NCBI GenBank assembly: GCA_035999765.1
Contig: CP108521.1
Span: forward strand, 8,680,001 to 8,744,000
Direction of reading: 5' to 3'
Length of the DNA: 64,000 bases
Source: Streptomyces sp. NBC_01231
GTDB lineage: Bacteria; Actinomycetota; Actinomycetes; Streptomycetales; Streptomycetaceae
A model generated the notes under the pieces. That model saw nothing but the letters and a program-made list of their open reading frames with translations, was not told the DNA's origin and searched no databases. The position numbers and the translations under genes were made by a program. Shown here in pieces: positions 46,435 to 55,364 of this stretch (position 1 is the stretch's first letter; every line of letters begins with the position of its first letter).

Positions 46435-48312
46435 TTACAGGTAGTGGCGCTGGGTCGTCTTGTGGGCGGCGTAGGTGTCGTACGCGCTGCGAGTGGTCTC
46501 CAGGGCGGAGGTCTGGCTGACCGGGACGTCCCACCAGCCGTGGCCGGGCGGGTTGGGCCCGTAGAGGTCGGTCTCGACGTGCACGACGGTGGTGCGGGTG
46601 GCGGCCTTGGCCTTCTCCATCGCGGAGCGGAACTCCTCGACCGAGGTGGCGTGCAGGACGTCCGCGCCCAGGGAGGAGGCATTCGAGGCCAGGTCGACCG
46701 GCAGCACGTCGCCGTCGAGCTGTCCTGAATCGCCGTTGCGGTAGCGGTACTTGGTGCCGAACCGCTGCGAGCCGAGCGACTCGGACAGGGCGCCGATGGA
46801 GGCGAAGCCGTGGTTCTGGACCAGGACGATGATGACCTTCAGGCCTTCGGAGACCATGGTCACGATCTCCTGCGCCATCATCAGATACGAGCCGTCACCG
46901 ACCAGCACGACGACCTCGCGGGAGTGATCGGCCATCTTGGCGCCGACACCGGCCGCGACCTCGTAGCCCATGCAGGAGTAGGCGTACTCGACGTGGTACG
47001 CCTTGGGGTCGCGCGCACGCCACAGCTGCTGGAGGTCGCCGGGCATGGAGCCGGCCGCGTTGATGACCACAGCGCGCTCGTCGAGCACGGAGTTGAGCGC
47101 GCCGAGAATCTCGGTCTGGGCGGGCAGCGGTCCGTGGCCGATGGTGAAGCACCGGTCCTCGATCTCCCTGGTGCGGGCGATGAGGTGGCGGGTGCGCTCG
47201 CGGTACGTCGGGTCGACCTCCCAGTCCGTGAGCGCACCGGCGAGGGCCTGGATGCCGAGGCGGGCGTCGGCGACCAACGGCTCGGCAGAGTGCTTGACGG
47301 CGTCCAGGCGGGCCACGTTGAGGTTGACGAAGGTGACGTCCGGGTGGGCGAAAACCGTATGGCTGGCGGTGGTGAAATCGGAGTAGCGGGTGCCGATGCC
47401 GAGGACGACGTCGGCTTCCTTCGCGAGCTCGTTCGCCGCGTACGACCCCGTCGAGCCGATGCCCCCGACCGCGCACGGGTGGTCCCAGGGGACGGCGCCC
47501 TTGCCGGCGTGGGTGTCGGCGACCGGGACGCCGGTGGTTTCCGCGAACGCCCGCAGCGCGGTCTCCGCACCGGAGTACACGGCACCCCCACCGGCCACGA
47601 TGAGCGGCTTGCGGGCGCCGCGCAGCAGGCGGGCGGCCCGCTCGACGGCGGCCGGCTCCGGGACCGGGCGGCCCACGTGCCACACCCGCCGCCGGAAGAG
47701 GGACAGGGGCCAGTCGTGGGCCTCGGCCTGCACGTCCTGCGGCAGCGCGAGCGTGACGGCCCCGGTCTCCACCGGGTCGGTCAGCACCCGCATCGCGGCC
47801 AGGGCGGCCGGGATCAGCTGCTCGGGGCGCGAGATGCGGTCGAAGTACTTGGAGACTGCGCGGAAGGTGTCGTTGACGGTGACGTCGCCGCCGCGGGTGT
47901 CCTCCAGCTGCTGCAGCACCGGGTCGGCGGCGCGGGTGGCGAACATGTCGGACGGCAGCAGCAGCACGGGGATCCGGTTGGTGGTGGCCAGTGCCGCACC
48001 GGTGATCATGTTGGTGGAGCCGGGGCCGGTGGAGGCGGTGCAGGCGAAGGTGGCCAGCCGGTCGCGCATTTTCGCGTAGGCGACGGAGGCATGGACCATG
48101 CCCTGCTCGTTACGGGCCAGGTAGTAGGGCAGATCCGCCTCGCCGGTGGTGGCGGCCTGCAGGAGGGCCTGCCCGATCCCGGCCACGTTGCCGTGGCCGA
48201 AGATGCCCCACACCCCGGGGATGAGCCGCTGTTCCTGCCCGTCGCGCTCGCTGTACTGGTTCGCGAGGAAGCGCACCAGAGCCTGCGCGGTGGTCAGCCG
48301 GACGGTGTTCAT
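46435..48312 (-). CDS. iolD: 3D-(3,5/4)-trihydroxycyclohexane-1,2-dione acylhydrolase
   Basis: A 625-residue thiamine-diphosphate enzyme that opens the cyclohexanedione ring to 5-deoxy-glucuronate. N-terminal catalytic-glutamate region ARNEQGMVHASVAYAKM, ASTGPGSTNMITGA, and the ThDP-binding motif VVVLVGDGSYLMMAQEIVTM ending at NHGFASIGALSESLG. Length and motifs match IolD. The start overlaps the iolB stop (ATGA). Confidence 0.94.
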   Translation of the reverse strand: MNTVRLTTAQALVRFLANQYSERDGQEQRLIPGVWGIFGHGNVAGIGQALLQAATTGEADLPYYLARNEQGMVHASVAYAKMRDRLATFACTASTGPGSTNMITGAALATTNRIPVLLLPSDMFATRAADPVLQQLEDTRGGDVTVNDTFRAVSKYFDRISRPEQLIPAALAAMRVLTDPVETGAVTLALPQDVQAEAHDWPLSLFRRRVWHVGRPVPEPAAVERAARLLRGARKPLIVAGGGAVYSGAETALRAFAETTGVPVADTHAGKGAVPWDHPCAVGGIGSTGSYAANELAKEADVVLGIGTRYSDFTTASHTVFAHPDVTFVNLNVARLDAVKHSAEPLVADARLGIQALAGALTDWEVDPTYRERTRHLIARTREIEDRCFTIGHGPLPAQTEILGALNSVLDERAVVINAAGSMPGDLQQLWRARDPKAYHVEYAYSCMGYEVAAGVGAKMADHSREVVVLVGDGSYLMMAQEIVTMVSEGLKVIIVLVQNHGFASIGALSESLGSQRFGTKYRYRNGDSGQLDGDVLPVDLASNASSLGADVLHATSVEEFRSAMEKAKAATRTTVVHVETDLYGPNPPGHGWWDVPVSQTSALETTRSAYDTYAAHKTTQRHYL

Positions 48313-49190
48313 CGCTGCGTGAGTCCTTCGAAGGGAAGCCGGTCGTCGATGTCCTGGGACTCCCAGGTGGTGCGGACCCAGCCGTGGGCGGGGTCGTCGC
48401 AGATCAGCCAGGCGCGGTCCTGGCCGGGGCCGGCCATGACGTTGAGGTAGTAGAGGTCGTAGCCGGGCGCGGCGATGGACGGTCCGTGCCAGCCGTGCGG
48501 GATGAGGACGGTGTCACCGGAGCGGACCTCGGCGAGCACGTCGATGGGCCGCTCGGCGGTGCCGTAGACCCGCTGGTAGCCGAAGCCGTTCCCGTCTCCC
48601 GCGACCTGGAAGTAGTAGATCTCCTCCAGCTCCGACTCCACGTCCTGCCGCGCCTCGTCGTGCTTGTGCGGCGGATACGACGACCAGTTGCCGCCGGGTG
48701 TGAGCACCTCGCAGACCAGCAGCTGCTCGGCGTCGAAGGTGGCGGGCAGGCAGTAGTTGTTGACCTGCCTCGAACACGCCCCCGAGCCGCGGAGCTCTAC
48801 GGGCACGTCCTCCTTGGGCCCGTACCGAGCGGAGAGTGAGCTCCGCTCGGTACGGGCGGAGGGCAGCGCGAACAGACCTCCCTGTGCGCTGCTGATCAGG
48901 GCCTCCGTCTCGGGAGGCAGATAGGCGAAGTCGGTGACCGAGGCGAACACACCGGTCCTTCCTTCGAGTTCGAAGATCCTGGCGTCCGTGGTGACGGTGC
49001 AGGAGCCGGTCAGTGGCAGGACCAGGAACTCGGAGTCCCCGGTGGACAGGGCGTGTGCCTGGCCCGGCCTCAGGGTCAGGATCCTGAGGCCGGAGTATCC
49101 CCAGCCCGCCGACTCGGGCGTGACCAGGAGGTCGTAGGGCCTGTCGGCGGAAGTGCCCCTGGGCAGGTGGTACTTGCTGGTGTCGCTCAC
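48309..49190 (-). CDS. iolB: 5-deoxy-glucuronate isomerase
   Basis: A 293-residue bicupin (KduI/IolB family). Metal-binding PPHKHDEARQ and the later IPHGWHGPSIAAPGYDLYY are present. It isomerises 5-deoxy-glucuronate to 2-deoxy-5-keto-gluconate. Both ends overlap neighbours (iolD and the aldolase gene). A perfect 16-bp inverted repeat lies inside the gene, encoding ARTERSSLSARYGP. Confidence 0.94.
   Translation of the reverse strand: MSDTSKYHLPRGTSADRPYDLLVTPESAGWGYSGLRILTLRPGQAHALSTGDSEFLVLPLTGSCTVTTDARIFELEGRTGVFASVTDFAYLPPETEALISSAQGGLFALPSARTERSSLSARYGPKEDVPVELRGSGACSRQVNNYCLPATFDAEQLLVCEVLTPGGNWSSYPPHKHDEARQDVESELEEIYYFQVAGDGNGFGYQRVYGTAERPIDVLAEVRSGDTVLIPHGWHGPSIAAPGYDLYYLNVMAGPGQDRAWLICDDPAHGWVRTTWESQDIDDRLPFEGLTQR
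48819..48856. repeat. Perfect 16-bp inverted repeat inside iolB
   Basis: CCCGTACCGAGCGGAG at 48819-48834 and its exact complement at 48841-48856, with a 6-nt loop. The stem would be very stable in mRNA of either strand. Confidence 0.85.
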
Positions 49191-50059
49191 AGCAGGCTCA
49201 CCGCCTTGTCGACGGCTCCGGCCACGTCGCCGCCCGCCGGATAGAGCAGGGAACGGCCTACGACCAGGCCCTGCGCGGTGGGCTGCTTGAGCGCCTTGCC
49301 CCAGGAGGCGAACGCCGCCTCCGGGTCGGTCACCTCACCACCCAGCAGCAGCGCCGGGAGGGTCGAGGAGGCCAGGACGCGCTCCATGCCGGCGACGACC
49401 GGCAGCTTGAGCCAGGTGTAGGCGGTACGCCGGCCCAGCCCGGACGCGATCGTGACGGACTTGACGACGGCGTCCGTCGACAGGTCGTTGCGGATCCCGC
49501 CGTCCTTCCATGCCGACATGAACGGCTCGACCATGGCGATGAGTCGACGGTCATTGAGTTCATTGACGGCGCGCGCGGTCTCGGACAGGGCACCCGGGGT
49601 GGCCGGGTCGTCGAGGGCGATGCGAGTGAGCATCTTGCCGCCGTCGAAGCCCATCGCGGCGATGGTCTCGGCGTCGTAGCCGGTGAACCTGTCGTCGATC
49701 TCGAACACCGAACCCGCGAGCCCGGCCCGGTTCATGGAACCGAAGACGCTCTTGCCGTCGAGGACGCCGAGCAGCAGGAGGTCCTCGAGAATGTCGGCGG
49801 TGGCCAACACCCCCGTCACCCCAGGGCGTTCCAGGGCGGTGCACAACCGGTCGAGGAGTTCGAAGCGGTCGGCCATGGCGGTCGGGTCGGAGCCGACACC
49901 GTTCGCGCCCCGTGCCGGATGGTCGGCCGCGATGATCATCGCCTTGCCGTGCTCGCCCAGCAGCGACGGGGCCCTGATACGGCGGGCCGCGGCGGCCGCG
50001 ATGGCGCCGGGGTCGCCCACGCGGGCGGACACGATCCGGCTCAGCTTCTCAGACTGCAC
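49187..50059 (-). CDS. Class I aldolase of the DeoC/Cgl0158 family, IolJ role
   Basis: A 290-residue DeoC/FbaB-type TIM barrel with AMIIAADHPARGANGVGSDP, GGKMLTRIALDDP and TYTWLKLPVVAGMERVL holding the Schiff-base lysine candidate. In actinobacterial inositol operons a protein of this family sits between iolC and iolB and is taken to split 2-deoxy-5-keto-gluconate 6-phosphate into malonate semialdehyde and dihydroxyacetone phosphate. It overlaps iolC by 11 bp and iolB by 4 bp. Confidence 0.83.
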   Translation of the reverse strand: MQSEKLSRIVSARVGDPGAIAAAAARRIRAPSLLGEHGKAMIIAADHPARGANGVGSDPTAMADRFELLDRLCTALERPGVTGVLATADILEDLLLLGVLDGKSVFGSMNRAGLAGSVFEIDDRFTGYDAETIAAMGFDGGKMLTRIALDDPATPGALSETARAVNELNDRRLIAMVEPFMSAWKDGGIRNDLSTDAVVKSVTIASGLGRRTAYTWLKLPVVAGMERVLASSTLPALLLGGEVTDPEAAFASWGKALKQPTAQGLVVGRSLLYPAGGDVAGAVDKAVSLL

Positions 50060-51002
50060 GGGTCACCTCATCGAGCTTGGTATTGACTTCAGCCTCGGTC
50101 GGCATGGCGTCCGAGCAGGACAGACGGCCGGCGACGAGGGCACCGGCGGCGTTGGCGAAGGACACCGTGCGGCTCATGTCCCAGCCGGAGAGCAGACCGT
50201 GGCACAGGGCACCGCCGAAGGCGTCACCGGCGCCGAGGCCGTTGACCACGTCGACCGGCATCGGGGGGATCTCGGCGACCGCTCCGCTGCGGTCCATGGC
50301 CAGTACGCCCTTCGGGCCCTGCTTGACCACCGCCAGCTCCACGCCCGCGGCCAGCAGGGCGTTCGCGGCGGCGTAGGGTTCGCGCTCGCCGGTGGCGACC
50401 TCGCACTCGTCGAGATTGCCGACCGCCACCGTGCTGTGCGTCAGCGCCTCGGCGTAGTACGTCCGCGCCCGGGCGGGGTCGGCCCAGAACATCGGCCGCC
50501 AGTCCAGGTCGAACACCGTCGTGCCCGCCTTCGCCCGGCGCTCCAGCGCGGCCAGCGTGGCCGAGCGGCTGGGCTCCTCGCTCAGCCCGGTGCCCGTCAT
50601 CCAGAAGACCGCCGCGTCCCGGACCGCGCCCAGGTCCAGCTCACCGGCGGCGATGTCCAGGTCGGGCGCCTTGGGCAGGCGGTAGAAGTACAGCGGGAAA
50701 TCATCCGGCGGGAAGATCTCGCAGAACGTCACCGGGGTCGGCGCGATGTCCGACGTACCGACGAAGCGGCTGTCGACGCCGTAGCCGGCCAGCGCGGTGC
50801 GCACGAAGCCGCCGAACGGGTCCCGGCCGGTCTTCGTGATCACCGCGGCCGTACGCCCGTAGCGCGCCGCGGCCACCGCGACATTGGTCGGGCTGCCGCC
50901 CAGGTACTTGCCGAACGAGGTGACCTCGGCCAGCCCCACGCCTGTCTGGAGCGGGTACACATCCACTCCCACGCGGCCCATGGTCAGCACTTCGAACGGC
51001 AT
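50049..51002 (-). CDS. iolC: 5-dehydro-2-deoxygluconokinase
   Basis: A 317-residue PfkB-family kinase. Opening MPFEVLTMGRVGVDVYPLQT, GGSPTNVAVAAARYG and the C-terminal NGLGAGDAFGG with catalytic Asp. It phosphorylates 2-deoxy-5-keto-gluconate at C6. First gene of the nine-gene iol operon that runs to 40595. Its promoter lies in the 183-bp gap shared with the LacI gene, where an operator-like palindrome is found. Confidence 0.93.
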   Translation of the reverse strand: MPFEVLTMGRVGVDVYPLQTGVGLAEVTSFGKYLGGSPTNVAVAAARYGRTAAVITKTGRDPFGGFVRTALAGYGVDSRFVGTSDIAPTPVTFCEIFPPDDFPLYFYRLPKAPDLDIAAGELDLGAVRDAAVFWMTGTGLSEEPSRSATLAALERRAKAGTTVFDLDWRPMFWADPARARTYYAEALTHSTVAVGNLDECEVATGEREPYAAANALLAAGVELAVVKQGPKGVLAMDRSGAVAEIPPMPVDVVNGLGAGDAFGGALCHGLLSGWDMSRTVSFANAAGALVAGRLSCSDAMPTEAEVNTKLDEVTRAV

Positions 51003-51068
51003 AACGTTGGTTTCCCTTCGTTCCGGAGACGCCGGTGAGCTGTTGCGGGTGAGTTCCTGCCGCGCTCT

Positions 51069-51084
51069 ACTAGCGCGCTCTAGT
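51069..51084. promoter_or_regulatory. Inositol operator candidate upstream of iolC and its regulator
   Basis: ACTAGCGCGCTCTAGT is a 16-bp near-palindrome (one mismatched pair, CG centre), the usual form of a LacI-family site. A partial copy (GCGCTCTACTAG) overlaps it on the left. The 14-bp core TAGCGCGCTCTAGT recurs upstream of the sugar ABC operon at 57627. Confidence 0.72.
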
Positions 51085-51185
51085 GCGAGTACGATGACCC
51101 CAGTTCAAATGTCATGTCAATAGGTTGTTGCCAGAAGATTTCTTGATCACCGCCAGGGTGGGCGGCGTCGGAGGGTGGATTCACG

Positions 51186-52211
51186 GTGGATGCATCGGGC
51201 AAACAGCGGCCCACGATGGCGGACGTCGCCGCGAAGGCCGGCGTATCGCGGGCGCTCGTCTCGATCGTGTTCCGCAACCAGCCGGGCGCGAGCGAGGAGA
51301 CCAGGCAGCGGGTGCTGCGGGTCGCCGACGAGATCGGCTACCGGCCCGACAGCGCGGCCCGGCTGCTGGCGCGTGGCCGCAGCCGCACGCTCGGCGTGAT
51401 GTTCACCGTCCAGCAGACCTTCCACACCAACCTGATCGAGGGGATCTACCCCGAGGCCGAGCGGCTCGGCTACGAGGTCCTGCTCTCCGGCGCCACTTCG
51501 GGCCGCAGCGAGGAGAAGGCCGTGGAAGCGCTGCTCAGTCACCGCTGCGAGGCGGTGATCCTGCTCGGCTCCTTCGCCGAACCCGACTTCCTGGCCGAAC
51601 TGGGGCGCCGCACGGTCGCGGTCTCCGTCAGCCGCAGGGTCGCGCATGCGCAGGTGGATTTCGTGCACTCCGCCGAGGCCAAGGGGGTGCGCCAGGCGAT
51701 GGACCACCTCGTGGAGCTGGGACACCGCAGGATCGTGCACGTCGACGGCGGGCGCGGCCCCGGCTCGGCCGAACGGCGGCGCGCCTACCGGGCGGCGATG
51801 CGCCGCCATGGCCTGGAGGCCGAGGAACGTGTCATCCCCGGCGAGCACACCGAGCAGTCCGGCATCGAGACCGGGCGTCTGCTGCTGACGGAGCGCGAGG
51901 AGGGGCGCCCGCTGCCGTCGGCGGTCCTGGCGGGCAACGACCGCAGCGCGATGGGCCTGTTGATGTCCCTGACCCGTGCGGGCGTCGAGGTTCCGCGCGA
52001 CATGTCCGTGGTCGGCTACGACGACAGCCATCTCTCCCACCTGATGCCGATCGGGCTGACCACCGTGCGCCAGGACGCGGGACTCATGGCCGAGCACGCC
52101 GTCCGCTTCGCGGTGGAACGCCTGGAGGATCCTCAACGCGAGCCGCGGGAGGCCGTGGTGGAGCCGAAGCTGGTGGTACGGGGGACCAGCGGGCCGCCGA
52201 CGAAGCGCTGA
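51186..52211 (+). CDS. LacI-family repressor, probable inositol regulator
   Basis: A 341-residue LacI/GalR protein. N-terminal helix-turn-helix TMADVAAKAGVSRALVSIVF and hinge helix DSAARLLARGRS; periplasmic-binding-like core with VQQTFHTNLIEGIYPEAERL and VVGYDDSHLSHLMPIGLTTV. It is divergent from iolC with the palindromic operator between them, so it probably represses the iol operon and itself, released by inositol or a metabolite. GTG 51186 gives the standard short arm before the helix-turn-helix. Confidence 0.88.
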   Translation: MDASGKQRPTMADVAAKAGVSRALVSIVFRNQPGASEETRQRVLRVADEIGYRPDSAARLLARGRSRTLGVMFTVQQTFHTNLIEGIYPEAERLGYEVLLSGATSGRSEEKAVEALLSHRCEAVILLGSFAEPDFLAELGRRTVAVSVSRRVAHAQVDFVHSAEAKGVRQAMDHLVELGHRRIVHVDGGRGPGSAERRRAYRAAMRRHGLEAEERVIPGEHTEQSGIETGRLLLTEREEGRPLPSAVLAGNDRSAMGLLMSLTRAGVEVPRDMSVVGYDDSHLSHLMPIGLTTVRQDAGLMAEHAVRFAVERLEDPQREPREAVVEPKLVVRGTSGPPTKR

Positions 52212-52224
52212 TGCCGTGCGGCGG

Positions 52225-53310
52225 TCAGGCCGCCGGTGGGGGCTGGGGTGCCGCCTCTCCCCGGACCGCTCCTGAGTCCTCGTCGGGCAAGGAGATACCG
52301 CACCTTCGGCGGATCTCGTCCATCACCCGAAGTGTGGACACGGAGTCGTCCAGCGGCCGGAGCGGCGTCTGGAGCCGTCCGGCGCCGATGCATCGGGCCA
52401 CCTCCGCCGCCTCGAAGTGCAGGGCGTCGTGTGCGGTGCGCGCTTCGCCGTACGACAGCGGTGTCCCGCCGCCGGCCGGGGTGAGGAGCACCTCGCCTGG
52501 TTGGTAGAAGGGGCCCGACAGGCTCAGGGTGGCGTGGGTTCCGGCGACCGTGGCCGTGGTGGGCGTGTCGCTGAACAGCGTGGTGTGGACGATGCCCTGG
52601 CCGCCGTCCGCGTCGCGGAGGAGGGCGGCGGTCTGGCCGTTGACGCCCGCCGGGTGGGGCTGGGCGAAAGCCTGCACTTCCACCGGCTCGCCGAGGACCG
52701 ACACGGCGAAGGAGACCGGGTACGTGCCCAGGTCGAGGAGGGGCCCGCCGGCCAGATCAGGGCGGAGAATGCGGTGGCCGCCCGCGAAGTGCTCGCCGTG
52801 GTCGGCCAGCACGGTGCGGATGCCACCGAGGACACCGGCGCCGAGGATCTGGCGTACGACGTCGAATCTGGGCAGGAAGAAGGTCCACAACGCCTCGGCG
52901 CAGAACAGGCCGCGCTCCGTGGCCAGTCGGGCGATCTCCGCGGCCTGGTAGGCGTTGAGCGCGAGCGGCTTCTCTACGAGCGTGTGCTTGCCGGCCATGA
53001 GGGAGATCCGGGCGCAGTCGAGGTGGGCGGTGTGCTCCGTGGCAACGTAGACGACGTCGACGTCCGCCGCGGCTGCGAGCTCCTCGTAGGAGCCATAGGC
53101 GTGCGGGATGCCGTGGCGGCCCGCGAACTCCTTTGCGCGGGCGCCGTCACGCGACGCGACGGCCGTAAAAATCTGGCGGGTGTGGCGCTGGACGGAGGCG
53201 ATGAAGCGTTCGGCGATCCAGCCGGTGCCCAGAACACCCCAGCGCAGCACGGGCGCTTCCATCGACGCCGGAGTGCGCGGAGCGGGAAGGGCGGTGGGAA
53301 AGGCGGGCAT
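52225..53310 (-). CDS. Gfo/Idh/MocA family oxidoreductase
   Basis: A 361-residue NAD(P)-dependent dehydrogenase of the group with GVLGTGWIAERFIASV, HTLVEKPLALNA and EALWTFFLPRFDVVRQIL. This looks like the dimeric-dihydrodiol/glucose-fructose oxidoreductase-like branch rather than IolG proper. It could oxidise a scyllo- or chiro-inositol or another sugar. An alternative start is Met17 (MEAPVLRWG). It is convergent with the LacI gene (13 bp apart) and follows the next oxidoreductase by 2 bp. Confidence 0.82.
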   Translation of the reverse strand: MPAFPTALPAPRTPASMEAPVLRWGVLGTGWIAERFIASVQRHTRQIFTAVASRDGARAKEFAGRHGIPHAYGSYEELAAAADVDVVYVATEHTAHLDCARISLMAGKHTLVEKPLALNAYQAAEIARLATERGLFCAEALWTFFLPRFDVVRQILGAGVLGGIRTVLADHGEHFAGGHRILRPDLAGGPLLDLGTYPVSFAVSVLGEPVEVQAFAQPHPAGVNGQTAALLRDADGGQGIVHTTLFSDTPTTATVAGTHATLSLSGPFYQPGEVLLTPAGGGTPLSYGEARTAHDALHFEAAEVARCIGAGRLQTPLRPLDDSVSTLRVMDEIRRRCGISLPDEDSGAVRGEAAPQPPPAA

Positions 53311-53312
53311 GC

Positions 53313-54311
53313 TCAGACCTCCGGGACCCGGACGGCGACGCTGCGGCCCCCGTTCTTCATGGACGTGATGACGGCCTCTGCCACCGCGCTCGCCACCAGG
53401 CCGTCGTCCGCGGTCGCGAGGGGAGAGGGCGTGCCGGAGGCGACCGCGTCGATCCAGGTCTGGAGTTCGAGGCGGTAGGCGTCGGCGAACCGGGGGCGCC
53501 AGTCGGCCGGGTAGCCGCGGGACCGAGCACGGGCGACGTCGGTGACGACGCGCGCGGGGTGAGCCAGGGCCAAAGTGCCGCGCTCGCCCACCACTTCGCA
53601 GCGGATGTCATAGCCGTAACCGGCGTTGAGGAACACCTCGACGGTGGTCAGCGCGCCGCCGGCGGTGCGCAGCAGCATCAGTTGCGGGTCGCGCAGGCCA
53701 GTGGCCGTGCTCGTGGAGCGGCCGGCGTGCCAACTCACCTCCTCGATTGCAGAGTCGAGCAGCCAGGGCACAGTGTCGAACTCGTGGACGGCCGACCCGG
53801 TGATGCTGAGCTCGTCCGTGGCACCGGGAGCTGAGAAGACCCCGCGGCTGACACAGTGCAACAGCAGAGGCGACCCGCAGACACCATCCGCGATCGCATC
53901 CCTGAGCTCCGTGTACGCGGGGTCGAAGCGGCGCATGAAACCCAGCGAGATCAGCCGCCCGCCCATGTGCCGCTCCTCTCGTACGACACGGACGCACTCG
54001 GCCGGCGTGGGGGCGAGGGGCTTCTCGCACAGCACGGGTTTCCCGGCCCGTACAGCCGCGACGGTCAGATCGGCGTGGGTGGTGTCGTGCGAGGCGATGA
54101 CGACGGCGTCGACCGCCGGGTCGGCTATCAGACCATAGGGGTCATCGGTCGCACGCGCTCCGGGTACGGGGTCCGTGACGGTGGCGGCCCGTTCCTGGTC
54201 GGTGTCGGCGACCATGGTGACCGCGGCCCCGGAGACATGACGGTGCAGGGTGTTCACATGATCGGCGCCCATGTTGCCGGCGCCGATCACTCCGACGCGT
54301 ACGGTGCTCAT
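53313..54311 (-). CDS. Inositol 2-dehydrogenase-like Gfo/Idh/MocA oxidoreductase
   Basis: A 332-residue protein closely similar in layout to the IolG at 41.5 kb: GVIGAGNMGADHVNTLHRHV, VLCEKPLAPTPAECV, SLGFMRRFDPAYTELRDAI and TGSAVHEFDTVPWLLDS. Probably a second inositol dehydrogenase with different isomer preference. Located just downstream of the ABC importer operon in the same direction, 130 bp from the ATPase stop. ATG 54311. Confidence 0.85.
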   Translation of the reverse strand: MSTVRVGVIGAGNMGADHVNTLHRHVSGAAVTMVADTDQERAATVTDPVPGARATDDPYGLIADPAVDAVVIASHDTTHADLTVAAVRAGKPVLCEKPLAPTPAECVRVVREERHMGGRLISLGFMRRFDPAYTELRDAIADGVCGSPLLLHCVSRGVFSAPGATDELSITGSAVHEFDTVPWLLDSAIEEVSWHAGRSTSTATGLRDPQLMLLRTAGGALTTVEVFLNAGYGYDIRCEVVGERGTLALAHPARVVTDVARARSRGYPADWRPRFADAYRLELQTWIDAVASGTPSPLATADDGLVASAVAEAVITSMKNGGRSVAVRVPEV

Positions 54312-54441
54312 GCGAGGCTTTTCCCCTGTTCCCTTGGATGCCGGTGGGCGCCTTCGGCCAGGTGGCCTGGGGAGCGACGTCTCGTGGCCGGACCGTGGAC
54401 GCCCACCTGGCATGTGTGGACAGTTGACGCGTGCGCCTTTG

Positions 54442-55359
54442 TCAGGGCGCGGTCGCCTCGCCGGTGGCGGCCACGGGTGCGGTGAGGTCTGCCTCTTCGG
54501 GGAGGGCTTCGGTGTCGACGCCGCGGACCTGGGAGAGCTCGTGCTTGAGCGCGGCGAGTTCGGCGCCGCCGGCCATGTGGTTGGTGAGTTCTTCGAGGGT
54601 GATCTGGTCGCGGGCGGCGGACAGTTCCATGGTGCCCAGGCGCAGTACGCTGAAGTGGTCGCCGACCATGTAGGCGTGGTGCGGGTTGTGGGTGATGAAG
54701 ATGACGCCCAGGCCGCGGTCGCGGGCGGCGGCCACGTACTTGAGCACCACCCCGGACTGCTTGACACCCAGGGCTGCGGTGGGCTCGTCCAGGATCAGGA
54801 CGCGGGCGCCGAAGTAGACGGCGCGGGCGATCGCGACGCACTGGCGCTGGCCGCCGGAGAGCGTGCCGATGGGCTGTTCGAGGTCGTCCAGGACGATACC
54901 CATCTCGCGCAGCTCGTGGTCGGCCGTCTGCTTCATCTGCTCGATGTCGAGGCGGCGGATCGGCCAGGGGCCCTTGGTGATCTCGGAGCCGAGGAAGAAG
55001 TTGCGCCACACCGGCATCAGCGGGACCACGGCCAGGTCCTGGTAGACGGTGGCGATGCCCTTGTCGAGGGCCTCGCGCGGGGTGGTGAAGTGCACCGGTT
55101 CGCCGTCGACGAGGAACTCACCCTCTGTGTGCTGGTGCAGCCCAGAGATGATCTTGATCAGGGTGGACTTGCCGGCGCCGTTGTCGCCCAGGACGCAGGT
55201 GACCTGGCTGGGGCGCACGGCGAGGTCGACGCCGTGCAGGGCTCGGATGTTGCCGTAGGCCTTGCCTGCGTTACGCAGTTGGACGATCAGGCGGTCGGCG
55301 TCGTCGGGGACATTGGGGGCGAGGACGGCACCGTGGGTGCCGCTTGCGTGGTTCGTCAT
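54442..55359 (-). CDS. Sugar ABC transporter ATP-binding protein
   Basis: A 305-residue single-domain ATPase of the carbohydrate CUT2 group. Walker [16 protein letters not shown]-loop [13 protein letters not shown], signature [14 protein letters not shown], Walker [12 protein letters not shown], switch FITHN. CUT2 ATPases often have two fused cassettes; this one has a single cassette, as in the FrcA type. ATG 55359 has GGAGGTGA 7 nt upstream. It is 5 bp after the permease stop. Confidence 0.92.
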   Translation of the reverse strand: MTNHASGTHGAVLAPNVPDDADRLIVQLRNAGKAYGNIRALHGVDLAVRPSQVTCVLGDNGAGKSTLIKIISGLHQHTEGEFLVDGEPVHFTTPREALDKGIATVYQDLAVVPLMPVWRNFFLGSEITKGPWPIRRLDIEQMKQTADHELREMGIVLDDLEQPIGTLSGGQRQCVAIARAVYFGARVLILDEPTAALGVKQSGVVLKYVAAARDRGLGVIFITHNPHHAYMVGDHFSVLRLGTMELSAARDQITLEELTNHMAGGAELAALKHELSQVRGVDTEALPEEADLTAPVAATGEATAP

Positions 55360-55364
55360 AGGGG

